Shown piece after piece: positions 61,317 through 64,000 of a stretch of DNA of 64,000 bases (its first letter is position 1; every line of letters starts with the position of its first letter). Under the pieces are notes generated by a model. That model was not told the origin of the DNA. It saw only the letters and a program-made list of their open reading frames with translations, and did not search any database. The position numbers were made by a program, and so were the translations under genes. Origin of the DNA: Bacillota bacterium (lineage in GTDB: Bacteria; Bacillota; Clostridia; Acetivibrionales; DSM-1351); contig JAEWMS010000026.1 in assembly GCA_023393115.1 (NCBI GenBank), forward strand, positions 52,179 through 116,178. Reading direction: 5' to 3'.

Positions 61317-62504
61317 CTAATCAAAATTAATGGATTTGGCTTTTAGAAGATAAAACCAAATAATAATAGTAAGTACAATGAAGATCAGCATTGTGGTTGC
61401 TAATCCAGCTGTATAGCTACCCCATTTCAAAGAACCGATAACCATTCCAATGCTTCCTATAACGGTGAAGCCGAAATTTATTACTGATGAGGCGGCTCCA
61501 ACATCGGTTTTTGTACTGGATAACAGTAAATCCGAAATTAGTGGTCGTATATATGTCACTACAATGGAGTAAATAACATAGGACAGGAAGAATACAATTG
61601 GTCCCGAGCTTCCTACTGTTAATATCAATATTGCTGAAATAAGTGCTATAAGGATACCAAAATTTATAGTTCTCTTCACAGAACCTGCCCTAAATCGCAT
61701 ATACATAACTGGCCCTAAAATAGCAGCACAGGAGTTAAATGCAAAATAAATACTGAATGTTGTTTCTGAAACGCCAAAACTATCGATGTAAACATAAGAT
61801 GCTACTGCCAAGTAAGCCATGTATGGCGCAGAAATAAGCGCTCCTACTAATAATAAAGTGGAGAAGCTGGTGTTTTTCGAGACTCTAGCTAGTCCTGAAA
61901 TGCATTGCAGTATACTCCCTTGGTTACGTTGTGAAGCGGGCAAGGTTTCCTTCAATAGTAATGCGCCCAATAATGAAAGAGTAGTCAAAGCAGCTAAGAC
62001 GATAAATGTCATTTTCCAATCAGCCACTCTTAAAATAAGAGCCCCCAAAAGAGGAGCCAACACCGGAGCAAGCAAACCGAAGGCTTGTGTGATTGATAAT
62101 ACATTAGACATTTCTTTTCCTTCGAAACAATCTTTAATTAACGCAGTTGCAACAGCTACCATCCCTCCGGCTCCAAATGCCGAAGCTGCACGGGAAACAA
62201 GTAAAAAGCCGATATTAGGAGAAAAAGCACAAACAGCGCTGAAAACTAATGAAATTGTAATACACATAATTAGTATTGGTTTTCTTCCATACTTATCACT
62301 CATGGGTCCAAAAACTAAAATACCCATAGCCATGAAAACAAAGAAGATTGTCATTGTTAAGCTCATAAATGTAGAGTTTGTGTTAAAGAAAACCGTCATT
62401 TCAGGCAACGCCGGCATATAAAGGTCTGTTGATAATGGTGGAATCATCGACAGCATGGTAATTAAAGCAATTAAACCTGTTTTTTTCAAATATTTCTGTT
62501 CCAA
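61317..62504 (-). CDS. Bcr/CflA-type multidrug efflux transporter (MFS)
   Basis: A 395-residue major-facilitator protein with 12 likely membrane helices. The Bcr/CflA signature is at the N-terminus: STDLYMPALPEM, then GPMSDKYGRKPIL between helices 2 and 3, and SRAASAFGAGGMVAVATALIKDCF at helix 4-5. The group exports drugs such as bicyclomycin and chloramphenicol and some amino acids. It begins with TTG at 62504 (AAAGGAT upstream). It is a single gene, 234 bp upstream of the plsC-like gene on the same strand. The natural substrate is unknown. Confidence 0.92.
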   Translation of the reverse strand: MEQKYLKKTGLIALITMLSMIPPLSTDLYMPALPEMTVFFNTNSTFMSLTMTIFFVFMAMGILVFGPMSDKYGRKPILIMCITISLVFSAVCAFSPNIGFLLVSRAASAFGAGGMVAVATALIKDCFEGKEMSNVLSITQAFGLLAPVLAPLLGALILRVADWKMTFIVLAALTTLSLLGALLLKETLPASQRNQGSILQCISGLARVSKNTSFSTLLLVGALISAPYMAYLAVASYVYIDSFGVSETTFSIYFAFNSCAAILGPVMYMRFRAGSVKRTINFGILIALISAILILTVGSSGPIVFFLSYVIYSIVVTYIRPLISDLLLSSTKTDVGAASSVINFGFTVIGSIGMVIGSLKWGSYTAGLATTMLIFIVLTIIIWFYLLKAKSINFD

Positions 62505-62693
62505 ATTCGCAATCCTTTCTACATATAGTTGCTACATAGATGATAGAAAAAGAAACATTACTAATTATGTAATGTAATCTTTGCTATCTGTGTACATTGT
62601 ATTTGCAATAAATCTAATATACCACTTTTCTTTTTATTCTTTCAATGATTTCAGAAAAAACAGCCCTCAAGAAGCTGGTCAGATAACATAATG

Positions 62694-62723
62694 GGCGGTC
62701 AGGATAACTTTTCCATGACCGCC
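62694..62723. terminator. Hairpin downstream of the lipoprotein gene
   Basis: Stem GGCGGTCA (62694-62701) / TGACCGCC (62716-62723) with extra pairing in the loop. It has no clear T run, so termination is uncertain. Confidence 0.5.
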
Positions 62724-62766
62724 GCACTTATTTTAGTCTTTCCCATTTCAGACCTTACACAAAAGA

Positions 62767-63249
62767 TTAATAGGAAACCTCCATATTCTTTTCTTTAGCC
62801 AATTTCTCCATTGATTGGTTATATTCATCTAAAAGCTTAACAGCTTCGTCTAGCTTTTCTGTTGCTTTATCTAAACCTGCTTCGTCACCAGCTTCAGAGG
62901 CACTAAGCATTCCTTGATATCCTTCTTTATATGTATCAAGAACTTTTTTATACTTATCCTTGATCGCCTTTACTTCCTCGGTTTGAGGATTGATTTTAGA
63001 AAGCAGTTCAAGGGATTGGTCAAGGTTAGGCAACACGGTGTCTTTCAAGCTGACAACCAGTGCAGCATCGTCCTCTAAGCTTTGCCACCTTGCCATTTCT
63101 GCTTTCAAATCCTCATATTTTTGGTTTACCGCTACCATATCTGAATTAATAAATTTTTCTAAGTCCTCTGCAACAGGGTCGCTTCCGCATCCTGCCAACA
63201 TACCAATCACCATCACTAATGTCAATAAAGCTGTAAATAATTTTTTCAT
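62767..63249 (-). CDS. Putative lipoprotein with helical coiled-coil domain
   Basis: A 160-residue protein with a clear lipoprotein signal (lipobox LAGC, lipidated Cys at residue 21). The mature protein is almost entirely helical, rich in Glu, Lys, Leu and Ala, with at least two long coiled-coil stretches (VNQKYEDLKAEMARWQSLEDDA; AIKDKYKKVLDTYKEGYQGM). The ATG has GGGAGAG upstream. It could be an envelope spacer or a binding protein; no family was recognised. The gene is alone in its unit. Confidence 0.8.
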   Translation of the reverse strand: MKKLFTALLTLVMVIGMLAGCGSDPVAEDLEKFINSDMVAVNQKYEDLKAEMARWQSLEDDAALVVSLKDTVLPNLDQSLELLSKINPQTEEVKAIKDKYKKVLDTYKEGYQGMLSASEAGDEAGLDKATEKLDEAVKLLDEYNQSMEKLAKEKNMEVSY

Positions 63250-63452
63250 ATAATGTCTCTCCCTATTAATTTAATTTTTTCTATATATTCAAAACTTCTG
63301 GAACCCAATAAACCGAGTTCTTGAAGGTTTTGTTATATACATAATATAGTACCAAAAAATAATTGACATAAAGTGTTTTGGGCCTGAAATGTAGAATTTA
63401 GGCCCTGAAATGTAAGTATGGATAATTACCTATTAGGATATTCATCATTTAT

Positions 63453-63767
63453 TTAGACTTTTAGTTCTAAACCTCTATAATAAATCCATCTACTAATATC
63501 CCAACTATTATCAGTAAAATCTTTAAATCTACGCTTTGCTTCGGTCTGATATTCATATTCTTCAATTATGTATTCTGGATTATTGCTTAAATCTTCAAGT
63601 TTAATTTTTAATTCATTTAGTGTTTTAATAATCTTAGCAGGTTGTCTACCTAAAGAATCTATTTTTATGAAAATACAATACTTATCACTACTTCGACTAT
63701 AATCAGCAAAAAAATCATTCAGGACATATAGTTTTCTACTTATATACTTGGTTTTCAATTGACTCAT
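63453..63767 (-). CDS. Small protein of unknown function
   Basis: A 104-residue basic soluble protein with a predicted alpha/beta fold (KYCIFIKIDSLGRQPAKIIKTLNELKIKLEDL; EAKRRFKDFTDNSWDISRWIYYRGLEL). The start at 63767 is supported by GGAGGG; the ORF from 63785 runs through it. Codon use is AT-rich, as expected for an accessory gene. No family recognised. It lies at the right end, next to hairpins that may be part of a mobile element. Confidence 0.6.
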   Translation of the reverse strand: MSQLKTKYISRKLYVLNDFFADYSRSSDKYCIFIKIDSLGRQPAKIIKTLNELKIKLEDLSNNPEYIIEEYEYQTEAKRRFKDFTDNSWDISRWIYYRGLELKV

Positions 63768-63875
63768 TTTTGTATCCCTCCACAATTAAATTATTTTATT
63801 GTAAAAGGAATTATATCACAACCAGATATAAAATAGCCCTTCCGGGTTCAAATCCCCAAACAGTTTTTGCATAAA

Positions 63876-63920
63876 AAAGGGGCCGTTGCAAAACTAAATT
63901 AGTTTTGTAGCGACCCCTTT
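63876..63920. other. Long near-perfect inverted repeat, terminator or element end
   Basis: A 22-bp inverted repeat (63876-63897 and 63899-63920) beginning AAAGGGGCCGTTGCAAAAC, with one mismatch and two G-U-compatible pairs. Such GGGGCNGTTGCAAAA repeats occur at ends of some insertion sequences (for example IS1182-like) and as strong terminators. A 9-bp hairpin TGCGGGTCC-CGAA-GGGCCCGCA and a TATAAT box (about 63972-63977) follow, as if an outward-reading gene begins past the window. Confidence 0.5.
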
Positions 63921-64000
63921 GCTATCTTAAAAATGTAAAATGCGGGTCCCGAAGGGCCCGCAAGTGTTGTATAATTATGTGGTGAACAAAAAATTAATCC

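Noticed and set aside
63843..63858. Possible tRNA gene
   Set aside because: Only a T-arm-like piece is present; no acceptor, D or anticodon arm can be formed upstream.

Overview
The window reads as chromosomal DNA of a low-GC, anaerobic, endospore-forming Firmicute of the class Clostridia. The signs are SpoIIP, a Spo0E-like phosphatase, HemZ, a membrane pyrophosphatase, a 2-hydroxyacyl-CoA dehydratase-type activase, Gram-positive ribosome-binding sites, a T-box and a c-di-AMP riboswitch. The gene order comEC-holA-recJ-apt-relA-dtd-MBL-hemZ-hisS-aspS is typical of clostridia. A mesophilic cellulolytic clostridium (Ruminiclostridium-like) is my best guess, but that is inference. Most of the window is housekeeping, with accessory genes at about 45.5-46.6 kb and 54-64 kb.

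Layout. At 0-11.4 kb, mostly on the minus strand, lie the 5' part of rarA, two secreted proteins with copper-amine-oxidase-N-like domains (one an HtrA-type protease), a Phd-Uma2 fusion, thpR, an SGNH hydrolase, a sugar-nucleotidyltransferase fused to a degenerate phosphomutase, and a marR-membrane protein pair with a very clear operator/promoter. At 11.5-18.5 kb are a flavodoxin-like gene without a start codon, a thioesterase, lepA, another secreted copper-amine-oxidase-N protein, and spoIIP with a small membrane protein. At 18.5-24.9 kb are a lipoprotein, a two-component system, a GNAT enzyme and small unknown genes. At 24.9-29.2 kb is one 1435-residue activase.

At 29.4-44.0 kb is a long minus-strand run. 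comEC and holA serve DNA uptake and replication. recJ and apt serve repair and purine salvage. relA governs the stringent response. dtd, an MBL hydrolase and hemZ follow, and then hisS-aspS under its own promoter and T-box. At 44.3-46.6 kb are a c-di-AMP-controlled NlpC/P60 wall hydrolase, a GNAT enzyme and a 51-codon Spo0E-like gene. At 47-54 kb on the plus strand are hppA, metY-like, rqcH and an aminotransferase. At 54-63.8 kb is a mosaic of small metabolic, stress and transport genes, including an amber-interrupted gene. The right edge carries strong hairpins that may belong to a mobile element continuing outside the window.

The main candidates for something new are: a 94-bp structured repeat found twice, each time in the 5' leader of a minus-strand gene; a Phd antitoxin domain fused to a Uma2 nuclease-like domain with AGCTAT-type repeats upstream; a phosphomutase domain that has lost all its active-site loops; an overlapping Asp/His specifier in the hisS-aspS T-box; and tandem copies of the comEC 3' end. 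I see no CRISPR array, complete tRNA, rRNA or complete insertion sequence.
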